Notes: a model not told the origin generated them from the sequence alone. Shown: positions 1 through 8,568, counted from the first letter of the stretch. The stretch: 64,000 bases of DNA from Pseudomonas sp. S04 (GCF_009834545.1 NZ_CP019427.1:4594001-4658000); one strand, 5' to 3'. Translations and numbers: made by a program.

Positions 1-594
1 CGTGGGAAGTTTTACTACCTCTATTTGATCGAGGATATCTACAGCCGAAAGGCCGTGGGCTGGGAAGTTTACGAGGCAGAAAGCGGTGAAAAAGCAGCCG
101 TCCTACTGCAACGAAGTGTCACTCGAGAGAAGTGCTGGCGTCAGCCGCTGGTGCTTCACTCGGACAATGGCGCACCGATGAAATCGGTGACGTTACTGAC
201 CAAGATGTACGACCTGGGTATCACGCCATCGAGAGGAAGACCTCGGGTAAGCAACGACAATCCTTACTCGGAGTCGCTGTTTAGAACGCTGAAGTACTGC
301 CCGCAGTGGCCGCAGGATGGATTTAGCAGCCTGGATGACGCGCGTATCTGGGTGAGGAATTTTATGGCCTGGTACAACACCGAGCATCGTCATAGCCGAA
401 TCCGCTTCGTGACACCCGCCCAGCGCCACGAGGGAAATGACCGGGAAATCTTGGCCCGGAGGGCGGCAATCTATGGGCAAGCGAGAGAAAAAAGGCCTGA
501 AAGATGGTCAGGTGAGACACGCAACTGGAACCCAATCGGGACGGTGTATCTCAACCCCGAAAGGGAGCTGACAGTTGTCGTGAAGGTCGCCTAG
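1..594 (+). CDS. IS3-family transposase, OrfB integrase part (5' end outside window)
   Basis: This is the C-terminal part of a DDE integrase of the IS3 class, which moves its insertion sequence. The frame is open from base 1 with no start before it, so the gene begins upstream of the window. The second Asp sits in the motif HSDNG and the catalytic Glu in NPYSESLFRTLK, followed by the usual WYNTEHRHSRI segment and the YxxxR-type C-terminal tail. No frameshift is visible in the visible part. OrfA and the left IS end are not in the window. It is probably a full-length element cut by the window edge, but decay upstream cannot be excluded. Confidence 0.88.
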   Translation, partial: RGKFYYLYLIEDIYSRKAVGWEVYEAESGEKAAVLLQRSVTREKCWRQPLVLHSDNGAPMKSVTLLTKMYDLGITPSRGRPRVSNDNPYSESLFRTLKYCPQWPQDGFSSLDDARIWVRNFMAWYNTEHRHSRIRFVTPAQRHEGNDREILARRAAIYGQAREKRPERWSGETRNWNPIGTVYLNPERELTVVVKVA

Positions 595-616
595 CAAGAC
601 GGGCGACACGACAACT
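573..616. repeat. Inverted repeat at the 3' end of the IS3-type element
   Basis: AGTTGTCGTG (573-582) pairs with CACGACAACT (607-616) across the transposase stop codon. The inner bases GTCGCC and GGCGAC extend the pairing. The structure may be a terminator-like stem or the subterminal region of the right IS end. The exact terminal repeat cannot be fixed without the left end. Confidence 0.5.
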
Positions 617-660
617 ACCTTGAAAAACGCCGATCCTGGGCGCCCCGTTAACCACGCTGG

Positions 661-770
661 CCGGAGTCCGATATTGATTTGGGGGGTAAACCGGCAGGAC
701 GCCGGTTTAGCCGCACTGGGCCAGGGATGGCCCATTGCGGCGGCCCCCCAAATCAATGTCGGAGTACGGG
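661..770. repeat. Palindromic non-coding element downstream of the IS
   Basis: A long inverted repeat has arms at about 661-686 and 744-770; both carry TTGATTTGGGGGG or its complement. Inside are two smaller hairpins: 691-705 (CCGGC/GCCGG), and 710-741, where GCCGCA and TGGGCCA pair with TGGCCCA and TGCGGC. The following bases to about 880 carry short open frames that I do not accept as genes. From memory, similar sequence recurs in Pseudomonas genomes, but this was not checked. The 595-1017 stretch otherwise holds nothing I can name. Confidence 0.55.
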
Positions 771-1017
771 CATGCCGAGCCTAAGCGAGGCACCAAGTGG
801 TGGGGCAAAAGCGTTTTGCTTACTTTTGCGCTGTTCAAAAGTGAGCCGCCGTCAGGCGGAACCATAGGAGGCAGTTACCGAAGAAATGGATATGTACTCG
901 GCCTGATCCAACATCCTGGTCGGCCCTCCTGGTCGGCCCACAAATGCAACGTCGCACCACAGTTATGTAGATACCGATACCGCAATGAGAACGGAACATT
1001 CAACAGTGTGGCGGCAG

Positions 1018-1731
1018 CTAGACCACATCCACCCCGACATGAATCGCATCATGCCGCCAGAACTCCAGGTCACAATCGATCAGCCGCTGATGCTGATCGT
1101 AGTTGACCCGGGCGATGCGCAACCCCGGGCTGCCCAACGACACCCGCAAGGCCGCCGCCGCATCCACCGGCAATGAGGTCGGCACGATCTCGAAGCGCAC
1201 CCGCCCATAGTGCAAATCGTAATGCCGGGCATACAACTCGGTAATCGACTGATTCAGATCCAGCTGCAGAATCCCCGGGAAATACTGCGGGTTCAGGTAG
1301 TGCTCCACATACAGCACCAGTCGCCCATCAATACGCCGAGCGCGGCAGATCTGGATCACACTCGACAGCGCCGGCAGCTGCAGCCAGGCACACACGGCTG
1401 CCGACGCCGGCTGCAGACGCGCCGAGATAACCTCGGTCGACGGCTCCCGCCCCTGGGCACTGACCATGGCGTGAAAGTGACTGCGCTGCATCAGGTTGTA
1501 AGCCAGCCGGGGTGGAGAGACGAACCAGCCACGGCGCTCCTCCCGATAAATCTGGCCTTGGGCCTCCAGTTGCAACAGCGCTTCACGCACGGTAATGCGT
1601 GTGGTGCCGAACAGCTCACTGAGCTTGCGCTCGGCCGGCAGCTTGCTGGCAGGCGCCAGCAGACCGTGGTCAATCTGCTCTTGCAGGACTTGGCCAATGG
1701 CTGTCACCGCGCGGGTTGCCTCTTCACGCAT
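1018..1731 (-). CDS. GntR-family regulator, HutC/UTRA subfamily
   Basis: The protein has 237 residues. An N-terminal GntR winged helix (about residues 8-75; PAERKLSELFG, TTRITVREALLQLEAQG) is followed by a UTRA effector domain (about 95-235). HutC-type regulators usually repress uptake and catabolic genes until a small ligand binds the UTRA domain. The ATG at 1731 is preferred over a TTG one codon upstream because an AAAGGT ribosome site lies at about the right distance. The gene is divergent from the ABC operon at 2094, and palindromes of the TGGTCTAGACCA type sit in front of both. The likely role is local repressor of that operon and of itself; the ligand is unknown. Confidence 0.9.
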   Translation of the reverse strand: MREEATRAVTAIGQVLQEQIDHGLLAPASKLPAERKLSELFGTTRITVREALLQLEAQGQIYREERRGWFVSPPRLAYNLMQRSHFHAMVSAQGREPSTEVISARLQPASAAVCAWLQLPALSSVIQICRARRIDGRLVLYVEHYLNPQYFPGILQLDLNQSITELYARHYDLHYGRVRFEIVPTSLPVDAAAALRVSLGSPGLRIARVNYDQHQRLIDCDLEFWRHDAIHVGVDVV

Positions 1732-1745
1732 CAAGGTTACCTTTC

Positions 1746-1757
1746 TGGACTAGACCA
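1746..1757. promoter_or_regulatory. Putative HutC/DasR-type operator, regulator side
   Basis: TGGACTAGACCA differs by one base from TGGTCTAGACCA, the palindrome bound by several HutC-subfamily regulators (DasR, NagR, PhnF-like). It lies directly upstream of the ribosome site of the GntR gene, so bound protein would block its own expression. The assignment is inference from sequence likeness. Confidence 0.55.
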
Positions 1758-2023
1758 GCACTGTTTCGGGGCCGGAGTGCGCCAAAAAACGCCTCCTCTA
1801 AGCTAGTGCAAGCCTAGGCACAACATATGACTGATCGATGACAAAGCCGCCCAACGGCAGCATCTAAGCACTGCAATTGTGCGGCCAAGTCCCGGTAAAC
1901 CGGCCTCCTCCCGATGGTCTACGCTTATCTCGTTGTCACCCCTAGCGAGCGAAAAAAAGCCTTGGGCTGGGGCCGCCGACATCAAAGTGTCATCCAGCCC
2001 ACCTAAATTGGCTCAGGTATTGC

Positions 2024-2035
2024 TGACCTAGACCA
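2024..2035. promoter_or_regulatory. Putative HutC/DasR-type operator, ABC operon side
   Basis: TGACCTAGACCA shares CTAGACCA with the site at 1746-1757 and has two mismatches to the TGGTCTAGACCA palindrome. It lies about 60 bases upstream of the start of the substrate-binding protein gene, a suitable place for repression. The remainder of the 1732-2093 divergent region shows nothing else I can name. Confidence 0.45.
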
Positions 2036-2093
2036 ACCCAACCGCAAACGTTCGATAAAAACGCAGCGTTGAATACGCCCAAAGGAGCTTTCG

Positions 2094-3161
2094 ATGAAAC
2101 AGCTTTTCCTGGCATCCCTGTTAGGCTCGACCATTGCCATGTGCACCGCCGCCATGGCTGCTGATACCGATCTGAAAACCCTGGAAGCCGCTGCGCGAGC
2201 GGAAGGCGCGGTCAACAGTGTCGGCATGCCCGATGACTGGGCCAACTGGAAAGGCACCTGGGAAGACCTGGCCAAGACCTACGGCCTCAAGCACATCGAT
2301 ACCGACATGAGCTCGGCGCAGGAAATCGCCAAGTTCGCCGCGGAAAAGGACAACGCCAGCGCCGACATCGGCGACGTCGGAGCGGCCTTCGGCCCGATCG
2401 CGGTCAAGCAAGGCGTGGTGCAACCCTACAAGCCTTCGACCTGGGACCAGGTACCGGCCTGGGCCAAGGATAAAGATGGCAACTGGGCCCTGGCCTACAC
2501 CGGCACCATCGCCTTTATCGTCAACAAGAAGCTGCTGCACGGCTCCCCTGCACCGACCAAGTGGGCCGACCTCAAGACCGGCAAATACAAGGTTTCCATC
2601 GGTGACGTGAGCACCGCCGCCCAGGCTGCCAACGGTGTACTGGCAGCGGCCCTGGCCAACGGCGGTGACGAGAAGAACCTGCAACCAGCACTGCTGTTGT
2701 TTGCCGAAATCGCCAAGCAGGGTCGCCTGTCGATGGCCAACCCGACCATTGCCACCATGGAGAAAGGCGAGGTCGAGGTTGGCGTGGTCTGGGACTTCAA
2801 CGGCTTGAGCTACAAGGCCAAGATGGCCAACCCGGATGACTACACCGTGCTGATCCCGTCCGATGGCTCGGTGATTTCCGGCTACACCACGATCATCAAC
2901 AAATACGCGAAGAACCCCAACGCCGCCAAGCTGACCCGTGAGTACATCTTCAGCGATGCGGGCCAGATCAACCTGGCCAAAGGCAACGCCCGGCCAATCC
3001 GCGCCGAACACCTGACCCTGCCCGCCGAGATCCAGGCCAAGCTGCTGCCGAACGAGCAGTACAAAGGCGTGACCCCGATCAAGGATGCCGACGCCTGGGA
3101 AAAAACCTCCAAGGCCTTGCCACAGAAGTGGAACGAAGAAGTCATCGTCGAAATGAAATAA
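2094..3161 (+). CDS. ABC transporter periplasmic substrate-binding protein
   Basis: The protein has 355 residues, with a typical signal peptide (cleavage near residue 22, after TAAMA) and the fold signature of iron/polyamine/2-aminoethylphosphonate-type binding proteins. It would capture the substrate in the periplasm for the two permeases and the ATPase encoded downstream. The start ATG has a good AAAGGAG site. It is the first gene of the operon, divergent from a HutC-type regulator. A phosphonate or phosphodiester substrate is suggested by the two hydrolases in the operon, not by the binding protein itself. A REP pair separates it from the next gene, which may adjust mRNA levels within the operon. 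Confidence 0.87.
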   Translation: MKQLFLASLLGSTIAMCTAAMAADTDLKTLEAAARAEGAVNSVGMPDDWANWKGTWEDLAKTYGLKHIDTDMSSAQEIAKFAAEKDNASADIGDVGAAFGPIAVKQGVVQPYKPSTWDQVPAWAKDKDGNWALAYTGTIAFIVNKKLLHGSPAPTKWADLKTGKYKVSIGDVSTAAQAANGVLAAALANGGDEKNLQPALLLFAEIAKQGRLSMANPTIATMEKGEVEVGVVWDFNGLSYKAKMANPDDYTVLIPSDGSVISGYTTIINKYAKNPNAAKLTREYIFSDAGQINLAKGNARPIRAEHLTLPAEIQAKLLPNEQYKGVTPIKDADAWEKTSKALPQKWNEEVIVEMK

Positions 3162-3166
3162 CCCCC

Positions 3167-3255
3167 GTAGGAGCGAGCCTGCTCGCGATGGCGGCCTGAC
3201 ATTCAAAAGACCCTCTCGGGTGTCAGGCCGTTCTCGCGAGCAAGCTCGCCCCTAC
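3167..3255. repeat. Inverted pair of REP elements
   Basis: GTAGGAGCGAGCCTGCTCGCGA is followed by an inverted copy ending CGAGCAAGCTCGCCCCTAC, and the arms between them also pair (CGGCCTGACA / TGTCAGGCCG). This is a typical Pseudomonas REP doublet between the first and second genes of the operon. It could stabilise the upstream mRNA for the abundant binding protein. Confidence 0.85.
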
Positions 3256-3302
3256 AACGAATTACGATGTTTCGAGTTACCGATGTACGGAGTTTCAGTG
3301 CC

Positions 3303-4109
3303 ATGAGTCACAACGTCATCCTTGTCGTTCTCGACGGTCTCAACTACGAAGTCGCGCGGCATGCCATGGGGCATTTGCAGGCCTATGTACAGGCGCAAAA
3401 AGCTGCCCTGTACAAACTCACCTGCGAGCTTCCTGCGCTATCGCGCCCGCTCTACGAAACGATCCTGACCGGGGTCACGCCCATCGACAGCGGCATCGTC
3501 CACAACAACGTCGCGCGCCTGTCCAACCAGCGCAGCATTTATCACTATGCCCGTGACGCCGGCCTGACCACCGCCGCCGCGGCCTATCACTGGGTCAGCG
3601 AGCTGTACAACCGCTGCCCTTTCGTCGCGGCCCGGGATCGCCACACCGCCGAGCCCGAACTGCCGATCCAGTACGGCCACTTCTATTGGTCCGACCATTA
3701 CCCGGATTCGCACCTGTTCGCCGACGCCGAGCACCTGCGCCTGCAACATGCCCCGCACTTTCTGCTGGTGCACCCGATGAACATCGACGACGCCGGGCAC
3801 AAGCACGGCCTCGACACCCCGCAGTACCGCAACAGTGCCCGCTCGGCCGACATCATCCTGGCCGACTACCTGCAAGGCTGGCTCGACGCCGGTTACCAGG
3901 TGCTGGTGACCGCCGACCACGGCATGAACAACGACCGCTCCCACAATGGCCTGCTGGCCGAGGAACGGGAAGTCCCGCTGTTTGTGATTGGCGATGCCTT
4001 CAGCCTCGACCCCGATGCCGCCCCCAGGCAGCTCGAACTGTGCGGCACGGTGTGCCAGTTGCTCGGCATACCCCACGACAAACCTGTATGCCGGGAGTTG
4101 CTCAAGTGA
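3303..4109 (+). CDS. Alkaline phosphatase superfamily hydrolase (nucleotide pyrophosphatase/phosphodiesterase-like)
   Basis: The protein has 268 residues and no signal peptide, so it is cytoplasmic. Metal-site motifs of the superfamily are visible: VVLDG (Asp11), a Ser nucleophile candidate in ALSRPLYETILTG (Ser47), D162-x-x-G-H166 in IDDAGHKHG, and TADHG (Asp205, His206). The family includes phosphodiesterases and phosphonoacetate hydrolase. The ATG at 3303 follows an ACGGAG site; an upstream ATG at 3267 would add 12 residues of unlikely sequence. The next gene starts inside this stop codon. In this operon it probably cleaves the imported compound; the exact bond is unknown. Confidence 0.85.
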   Translation: MSHNVILVVLDGLNYEVARHAMGHLQAYVQAQKAALYKLTCELPALSRPLYETILTGVTPIDSGIVHNNVARLSNQRSIYHYARDAGLTTAAAAYHWVSELYNRCPFVAARDRHTAEPELPIQYGHFYWSDHYPDSHLFADAEHLRLQHAPHFLLVHPMNIDDAGHKHGLDTPQYRNSARSADIILADYLQGWLDAGYQVLVTADHGMNNDRSHNGLLAEEREVPLFVIGDAFSLDPDAAPRQLELCGTVCQLLGIPHDKPVCRELLK

Positions 4110-4951
4110 ACGCCATCACACGCGGCAAATGGCTGGCAGCGTTGTGCCTGGTGCCCTTTGCGATCTTCTTTTTCGTGTTCCAGATCGCCCCGCTGTGCTG
4201 GGTGCTGATCAACAGCCTGCAATCGGAAGAGTTCGGCTGGGGCCTGGCCAACTTCAACAAGATCTTCAGCTCCAGGTTCTACCTGCAAGCGATCCAGCAC
4301 AGTCTGGAAATCAGTTTCTACTCCAGCCTGTTCGGCATTGTCATCGCCATCCTCGGCGCCTACTCGCTGCGTCGGGTCGACTCCAGGTTGCGCAACTTCG
4401 TCAACGCTTTCGCCAACATGACCAGCAACTTTTCCGGCGTGCCCCTGGCCTTCGCCTTCATCATCCTGCTGGGCTTCAACGGCAGCATCACCATCATGCT
4501 CAAGCAGGCCGGGATCATCGAGGACTTCAACCTGTACTCAAAAACCGGGCTGATCATCCTCTATACCTACTTCCAGATTCCCCTGGGCGTACTGCTGTTG
4601 TACCCGGCGTTCGACGCCCTGCGCGAAGACTGGCGCGAATCCGCCGAGTTGCTGGGGGCCAACGGCTGGCAGTACTGGCGCCACATCGGCCTGCCAGTGC
4701 TGACTCCAGCCCTGCTCGGCACTTTCGTGATCCTGCTGGCCAATGCCCTGGGCGCCTACGCCACGGTGTACGCCCTGACCACCGGCAACTTCAACGTGTT
4801 GCCGATCCGCATCGCGGCGATGGTTTCAGGTGACATTTCCCTGGACCCGAATCTGGCCAGTGCCCTGGCCGTGGTGCTGGTGGCCTTGATGACCGTGGTG
4901 ACCGTGGTCCATCAGTTACTGTTGAAGAGGAGCTACCATGTCTCGCGCTGA
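4106..4951 (+). CDS. ABC transporter permease (first)
   Basis: This is an integral inner-membrane permease of 281 residues with about six hydrophobic segments and the EAA-type loop (RESAELLGANGWQYWRHIGLP) that contacts the ATPase. The GTG start overlaps the previous stop as GTGA and has a CGGGAG site, so translation is probably coupled. It belongs to the PotB/CysT-like permease family common in polyamine, iron and 2-aminoethylphosphonate importers. It pairs with the permease at 4938 to form the channel. Confidence 0.88.
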   Translation: MNAITRGKWLAALCLVPFAIFFFVFQIAPLCWVLINSLQSEEFGWGLANFNKIFSSRFYLQAIQHSLEISFYSSLFGIVIAILGAYSLRRVDSRLRNFVNAFANMTSNFSGVPLAFAFIILLGFNGSITIMLKQAGIIEDFNLYSKTGLIILYTYFQIPLGVLLLYPAFDALREDWRESAELLGANGWQYWRHIGLPVLTPALLGTFVILLANALGAYATVYALTTGNFNVLPIRIAAMVSGDISLDPNLASALAVVLVALMTVVTVVHQLLLKRSYHVSR

Positions 4952-5738
4952 ACCCGGCTCTGCGGCCCTTTATCACCGCGTGGTGGTCTACCTGCTGTTT
5001 GCCATCTTGTTACTGCCGCTGGTTGGCACTCTGATCTACTCGATTTCCAGCAGTTGGTCGGCGACCATCCTGCCCTCGGGCTTCACCTTCAAGTGGTACC
5101 TGCAACTGTGGAGCGACCCGCGTTTTCTCAACGCCTTCGGCCAGTCGCTGCTGGTCTGCGTCGGGGCGCTGATCCTGTCGGTGGTGCTGATCCTGCCGCT
5201 GCTGTTCGTGGTGCACTACCACTTCCCGAAACTCGATGCGCTGATGAACATCCTGATCCTGCTGCCGTTCGCGGTGCCGCCGGTGGTGTCCTCGGTGGGC
5301 CTGTTGCAGCTCTACGGTTCCGGACCGTTCGCCATGGTCGGTACGCCCTGGATCCTGGTGGGCTGCTACTTCACCGTGGCGCTGCCGTTCATGTACCGGG
5401 CAATCACCAACAACCTGCAGGCAATCAACCTGCGCGACCTGATGGACGCCGCCCAGTTGCTCGGTGCCAGCACCTTCCAGGCGGCGTTCCTGGTGGTGCT
5501 GCCGAACCTGCGCAAGGGCCTGATGGTGGCGTTGCTGCTGTCGTTCTCGTTCCTGTTTGGCGAGTTTGTATTCGCCAACATCCTGGTCGGCACCCGCTAC
5601 GAAACCCTGCAGGTGTACCTCAACAACATGCGTAACAGCAGTGGCCACTTCACCAGCGCGCTGGTGATCTCCTACTTCCTCTTTGTGCTGGTTCTGACCT
5701 GGGCTGCCAATATCTTGAACAAGGACAAAAGCCAATGA
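4938..5738 (+). CDS. ABC transporter permease (second)
   Basis: The second channel subunit has 266 residues and about six membrane segments. Its EAA-type loop reads DLMDAAQLLGASTFQAAFLVVLP. It overlaps the first permease by 14 bases, with a GAGGAG-like site inside that gene, and its stop overlaps the ATPase start as ATGA. The tight overlaps indicate one transcript and stoichiometric synthesis. It is of the PotC/PhnV-like class; the substrate is not evident from the sequence. Confidence 0.88.
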   Translation: MSRAEPGSAALYHRVVVYLLFAILLLPLVGTLIYSISSSWSATILPSGFTFKWYLQLWSDPRFLNAFGQSLLVCVGALILSVVLILPLLFVVHYHFPKLDALMNILILLPFAVPPVVSSVGLLQLYGSGPFAMVGTPWILVGCYFTVALPFMYRAITNNLQAINLRDLMDAAQLLGASTFQAAFLVVLPNLRKGLMVALLLSFSFLFGEFVFANILVGTRYETLQVYLNNMRNSSGHFTSALVISYFLFVLVLTWAANILNKDKSQ

Positions 5739-6724
5739 GCTATGTCAGCGTCCAACACCTGCAAAAAAACTACTCCGGCACCACGGTGTTCAGCGACATC
5801 AACTGCGAAATCCACAAGGGCGAGTTCGTCACCCTGCTCGGCCCTTCGGGTTGCGGCAAGTCCACCCTGCTGCGCTGCATTGCCGGGCTGACCGCGGTGG
5901 ATGGCGGCAAGATCCTGCTCGAGGGCCAGGACCTGGTGCCCCTGAGTCCACAAAAACGTGGGATCGGCATGGTGTTCCAGAGCTATGCGCTGTTCCCCAA
6001 CATGACCGTGGAACAGAACGTCGCCTTCGGCTTGCGCATGCAAAAGGTCAATGCCGACGACAGCCACAAGCGCGTACAGGAAGTACTGCAACTGGTGGAG
6101 CTGACTGACTTTGCCGCGCGTTATCCGCACCAGTTGTCCGGCGGCCAATGCCAGCGCGTGGCCCTGGCCCGCTCCCTGGTCACCCGTCCACGCCTGCTGC
6201 TGCTCGATGAGCCGCTGTCGGCACTGGATGCGCGGATTCGCAAGCACCTGCGCGAACAGATCCGCCAGATCCAGCGTGAGCTGGGGCTGACGACTATTTT
6301 CGTCACTCACGATCAGGAGGAGGCCCTGACCATGTCTGATCGAATATTCCTCATGAACCAGGGGAAAATCGTACAAAGTGGCGACGCAGAGACCCTCTAC
6401 ACTGCGCCAGTGGATGTGTTTGCCGCCGGATTCATCGGCAACTACAACCTGCTTGATGCCGCCAGTGCCAGTAAACTGCTGCAACGTCCCATCAACAGCC
6501 GCATCGCGATTCGCCCGGAGGCCATCGTGCTGAGCCGCACGGGCGAACCCGATACCCTGATCCGCAGCCACAGTCTGCTGGGCAACGTGATTCGCTATCG
6601 GGTCGAGTCACGCGGCGTGGAGTTGGTGGTGGATGTACTGAACCGTTCGGCGGCTGACTTGCATGCCGACGGTCAACGCCTGGCACTGTCCATTGATCCG
6701 AGCGCCCTGTGTGAGGTCGCCTGA
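5735..6724 (+). CDS. ABC transporter ATP-binding protein
   Basis: The ATPase of the importer has 329 residues. The Walker A motif GPSGCGKST is at about 36-44, the signature LSGGQ at 134-138, Walker B LLLLDEP at about 154-160, and the switch His in VTHDQEEA. About 90 residues after the nucleotide domain match the TOBE-type regulatory tail of PotA/FbpC-like proteins. Its start overlaps the stop of the second permease. It powers transport through the two membrane subunits encoded upstream. Confidence 0.92.
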   Translation: MSYVSVQHLQKNYSGTTVFSDINCEIHKGEFVTLLGPSGCGKSTLLRCIAGLTAVDGGKILLEGQDLVPLSPQKRGIGMVFQSYALFPNMTVEQNVAFGLRMQKVNADDSHKRVQEVLQLVELTDFAARYPHQLSGGQCQRVALARSLVTRPRLLLLDEPLSALDARIRKHLREQIRQIQRELGLTTIFVTHDQEEALTMSDRIFLMNQGKIVQSGDAETLYTAPVDVFAAGFIGNYNLLDAASASKLLQRPINSRIAIRPEAIVLSRTGEPDTLIRSHSLLGNVIRYRVESRGVELVVDVLNRSAADLHADGQRLALSIDPSALCEVA

Positions 6725-6758
6725 TGATGTCAACGAATGAGCTGAAGAGAGAGCACTG

Positions 6759-7412
6759 ATGGCCCTGGCAATTTTTGATCTGGACGAAACCCTGATCCAC
6801 GGTGACTGCGCCACCCTCTGGAGTGAGCAGATGGCCCGCCTGGGCTGGGTCGACGGCGAGTCGTTCATGCGCCGCAACAACGAACTGATGGACGCCTACA
6901 GCCACGGCAAGCTGGCCATGGAAGAGTTCATGGCCTTCAGCCTGGAACCCTTGATCGGCCGTACCCCGCAAGAGGTCGAGCACCTTGTAGGGCCCTGGGT
7001 CGAAGACTTTATCGAGCCGATCATTTTCAGCGATGCCACCAAGACCATCGCCGCCCACCGCAAGGCCGGCGACCGGATCCTGGTGATTTCCGCCTCGGGC
7101 ACCCACCTGGTCAAGCCCATCGCCGAGCGCCTGGGCATCGATGAGGTGCTGGGTATCGAACTGGAGCTGGTCAACGGTTTCTACAGCGGCCATACCGTCG
7201 GCACCCTGACCTACCGCGAAGGCAAAATCACCCGCCTGTTGGAATGGCTGGACGCCGAAGAAGAAAATCTCGAGGGCGCGAGTTTCTATTCCGACTCCCG
7301 CAACGACCTGCCCTTGCTGCTCAAGGTCGACTTCCCCCACGTGGTCAACCCGGACCCAGTGCTGCGCGAGCATGCACAACAGGCCGGGTGGCCGATTCAC
7401 CACTGGAAGTAA
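6759..7412 (+). CDS. HAD-family (subclass IB) phosphatase
   Basis: The protein has 217 residues and HAD motif I, FDLDETL (Asp7 nucleophile, Asp9 acid/base), motif II in VISASGTH, and the acidic motif in FYSDSRNDLPLL. It resembles SerB-like HAD-IB phosphatases, which remove phosphate from small metabolites. It lies 34 bases after the ATPase gene in the same direction, so it is probably the last gene of the operon. Together with the alkaline-phosphatase-type enzyme it suggests stepwise release of phosphate from an imported organophosphorus compound. The substrate is not predictable from the sequence. Confidence 0.85.
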   Translation: MALAIFDLDETLIHGDCATLWSEQMARLGWVDGESFMRRNNELMDAYSHGKLAMEEFMAFSLEPLIGRTPQEVEHLVGPWVEDFIEPIIFSDATKTIAAHRKAGDRILVISASGTHLVKPIAERLGIDEVLGIELELVNGFYSGHTVGTLTYREGKITRLLEWLDAEEENLEGASFYSDSRNDLPLLLKVDFPHVVNPDPVLREHAQQAGWPIHHWK

Positions 7413-7423
7413 TCGAATACCTG

Positions 7424-7449
7424 TGTGGGAGCGGCCTGCTCGCTCCCAC
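7424..7449. repeat. Single REP-type hairpin between convergent genes
   Basis: GTGGGAGCG and CGCTCCCAC form a perfect 9-bp stem with an 8-base loop. It lies between the convergent HAD and quinone oxidoreductase genes and may stop transcription or protect 3' ends on both sides. Confidence 0.6.
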
Positions 7450-7467
7450 CGTTTCAGTGCAATGTCG

Positions 7468-8430
7468 TCAGGTCAGGCTCTCGTCAATCACCAACACCAG
7501 CTTGCCCGACACCTGATTGGTCGCCAGTTCGGCAAACGCCGCCTCGGCATCCTTGATCGGGAAGGTCTTGGCCAGTTGCGGGCTCAAGCGGCCTTCGGCG
7601 AACAATGGCCAGACGTGCTGGCTGAGATCGCTGAACAGATCGGCCTTGAACTGCTCGTCGCGGCTGCGCAGGGTCGAACCCAACAGCTGGATCCGCTTGG
7701 CCAGCACTTGCGCCAGGTCGAGCTTGGCATCACGGCCGCCCATCAGGCCAATCAACACCCAGCGTCCGTCCCGAGCCAACACCTTCAGGTTCAACGCCGC
7801 GTAGTTGGCGCCGACCGGGTCGAGGATCACATCGAACGGTCCCAGATCGCTCAACCCCTCCAGACCATCGGTGCGCACCACCCCGCCCTGGGCACCCAGC
7901 GCTTCGCAATAGGCCAACCGATCGGCCGAGCCGACACTGACCCAGCACGGGTTGCCAAACGCCTTGCACAGCTGGATGGCCGCCGACCCTACGCCACTGG
8001 CGCCGGCATGCAGCAAGACTTTTTCCCCGGGCTTGAGCGCAGCCAGTTGAAACAGATTCAGCCAGGCAGTGCTGTACACCTCAGGAAGCGCCGCCGCTTC
8101 GACCAACGACAAGCCCTCAGGTACCGGCAGGACGTGGCGACCATCGACCACCACCTCCTCGGCCATCCCGCCCCCGGCCAGCAGCGCGCACACCCGGTCA
8201 CCGATCTGCCAGGTCGAGCCCGGGCCCACCTCGCTGATGACCCCCGAGCACTCCAGCCCCAGCACCTGGCTGGCACCCGCAGGCGCAGGATAGAGCCCCG
8301 CTCGCTGCAGCAGATCGGCCCGGTTCAACCCCGCGGCCGCAACACGGATGCGAACTTGCCCCACATCACAGACCGGAGCCGGCTCTTCAACCCACTCCAC
8401 ATGTCCCTCAACGCCTTGCAATGCCTTCAC
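7468..8430 (-). CDS. NAD(P)H:quinone oxidoreductase, zinc-free MDR family (PIG3-like)
   Basis: The protein has 320 residues. A GroES-like N-terminal domain (GLNRADLLQRAGLYP, GLECSG) is followed by a Rossmann domain with HAGASGVGSAAIQL near residues 141-154. The zinc-binding residues of alcohol dehydrogenases are absent, as expected for quinone oxidoreductase/PIG3 proteins, which reduce quinones or related carbonyls with NADPH. The gene is monocistronic and divergent from prc. The C-terminus LVLVIDESLT is a little longer than the usual LVL end. Confidence 0.9.
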   Translation of the reverse strand: MKALQGVEGHVEWVEEPAPVCDVGQVRIRVAAAGLNRADLLQRAGLYPAPAGASQVLGLECSGVISEVGPGSTWQIGDRVCALLAGGGMAEEVVVDGRHVLPVPEGLSLVEAAALPEVYSTAWLNLFQLAALKPGEKVLLHAGASGVGSAAIQLCKAFGNPCWVSVGSADRLAYCEALGAQGGVVRTDGLEGLSDLGPFDVILDPVGANYAALNLKVLARDGRWVLIGLMGGRDAKLDLAQVLAKRIQLLGSTLRSRDEQFKADLFSDLSQHVWPLFAEGRLSPQLAKTFPIKDAEAAFAELATNQVSGKLVLVIDESLT

Positions 8431-8568
8431 AGTGCCTCCATAGTGAGTCTGGACTGAGCCCGATGCTATAGCGCCGGGCTTTTTGCATTATGCGACCGGT
8501 CCTTGTGGAACCGGCGACTTCAAAGACGGCCTAATATGCGTTATCAATTGTCCCCGCGTCGAATCGGC

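Noticed and set aside
1016..1027. Third CTAGACCA copy as an operator
   Set aside because: It lies at the stop codon of the GntR gene, has no palindromic partner half and is probably chance.
679..1106. Short + strand open frames after the IS element
   Set aside because: They run through the palindromic repeat and overlap the end of the GntR gene; there is no ribosome site and composition is not protein-like.
2121..3206. Minus-strand open frame over the substrate-binding protein
   Set aside because: The opposite strand has a signal peptide and a known fold; the antisense frame has only Gly/Val/Leu-rich filler.
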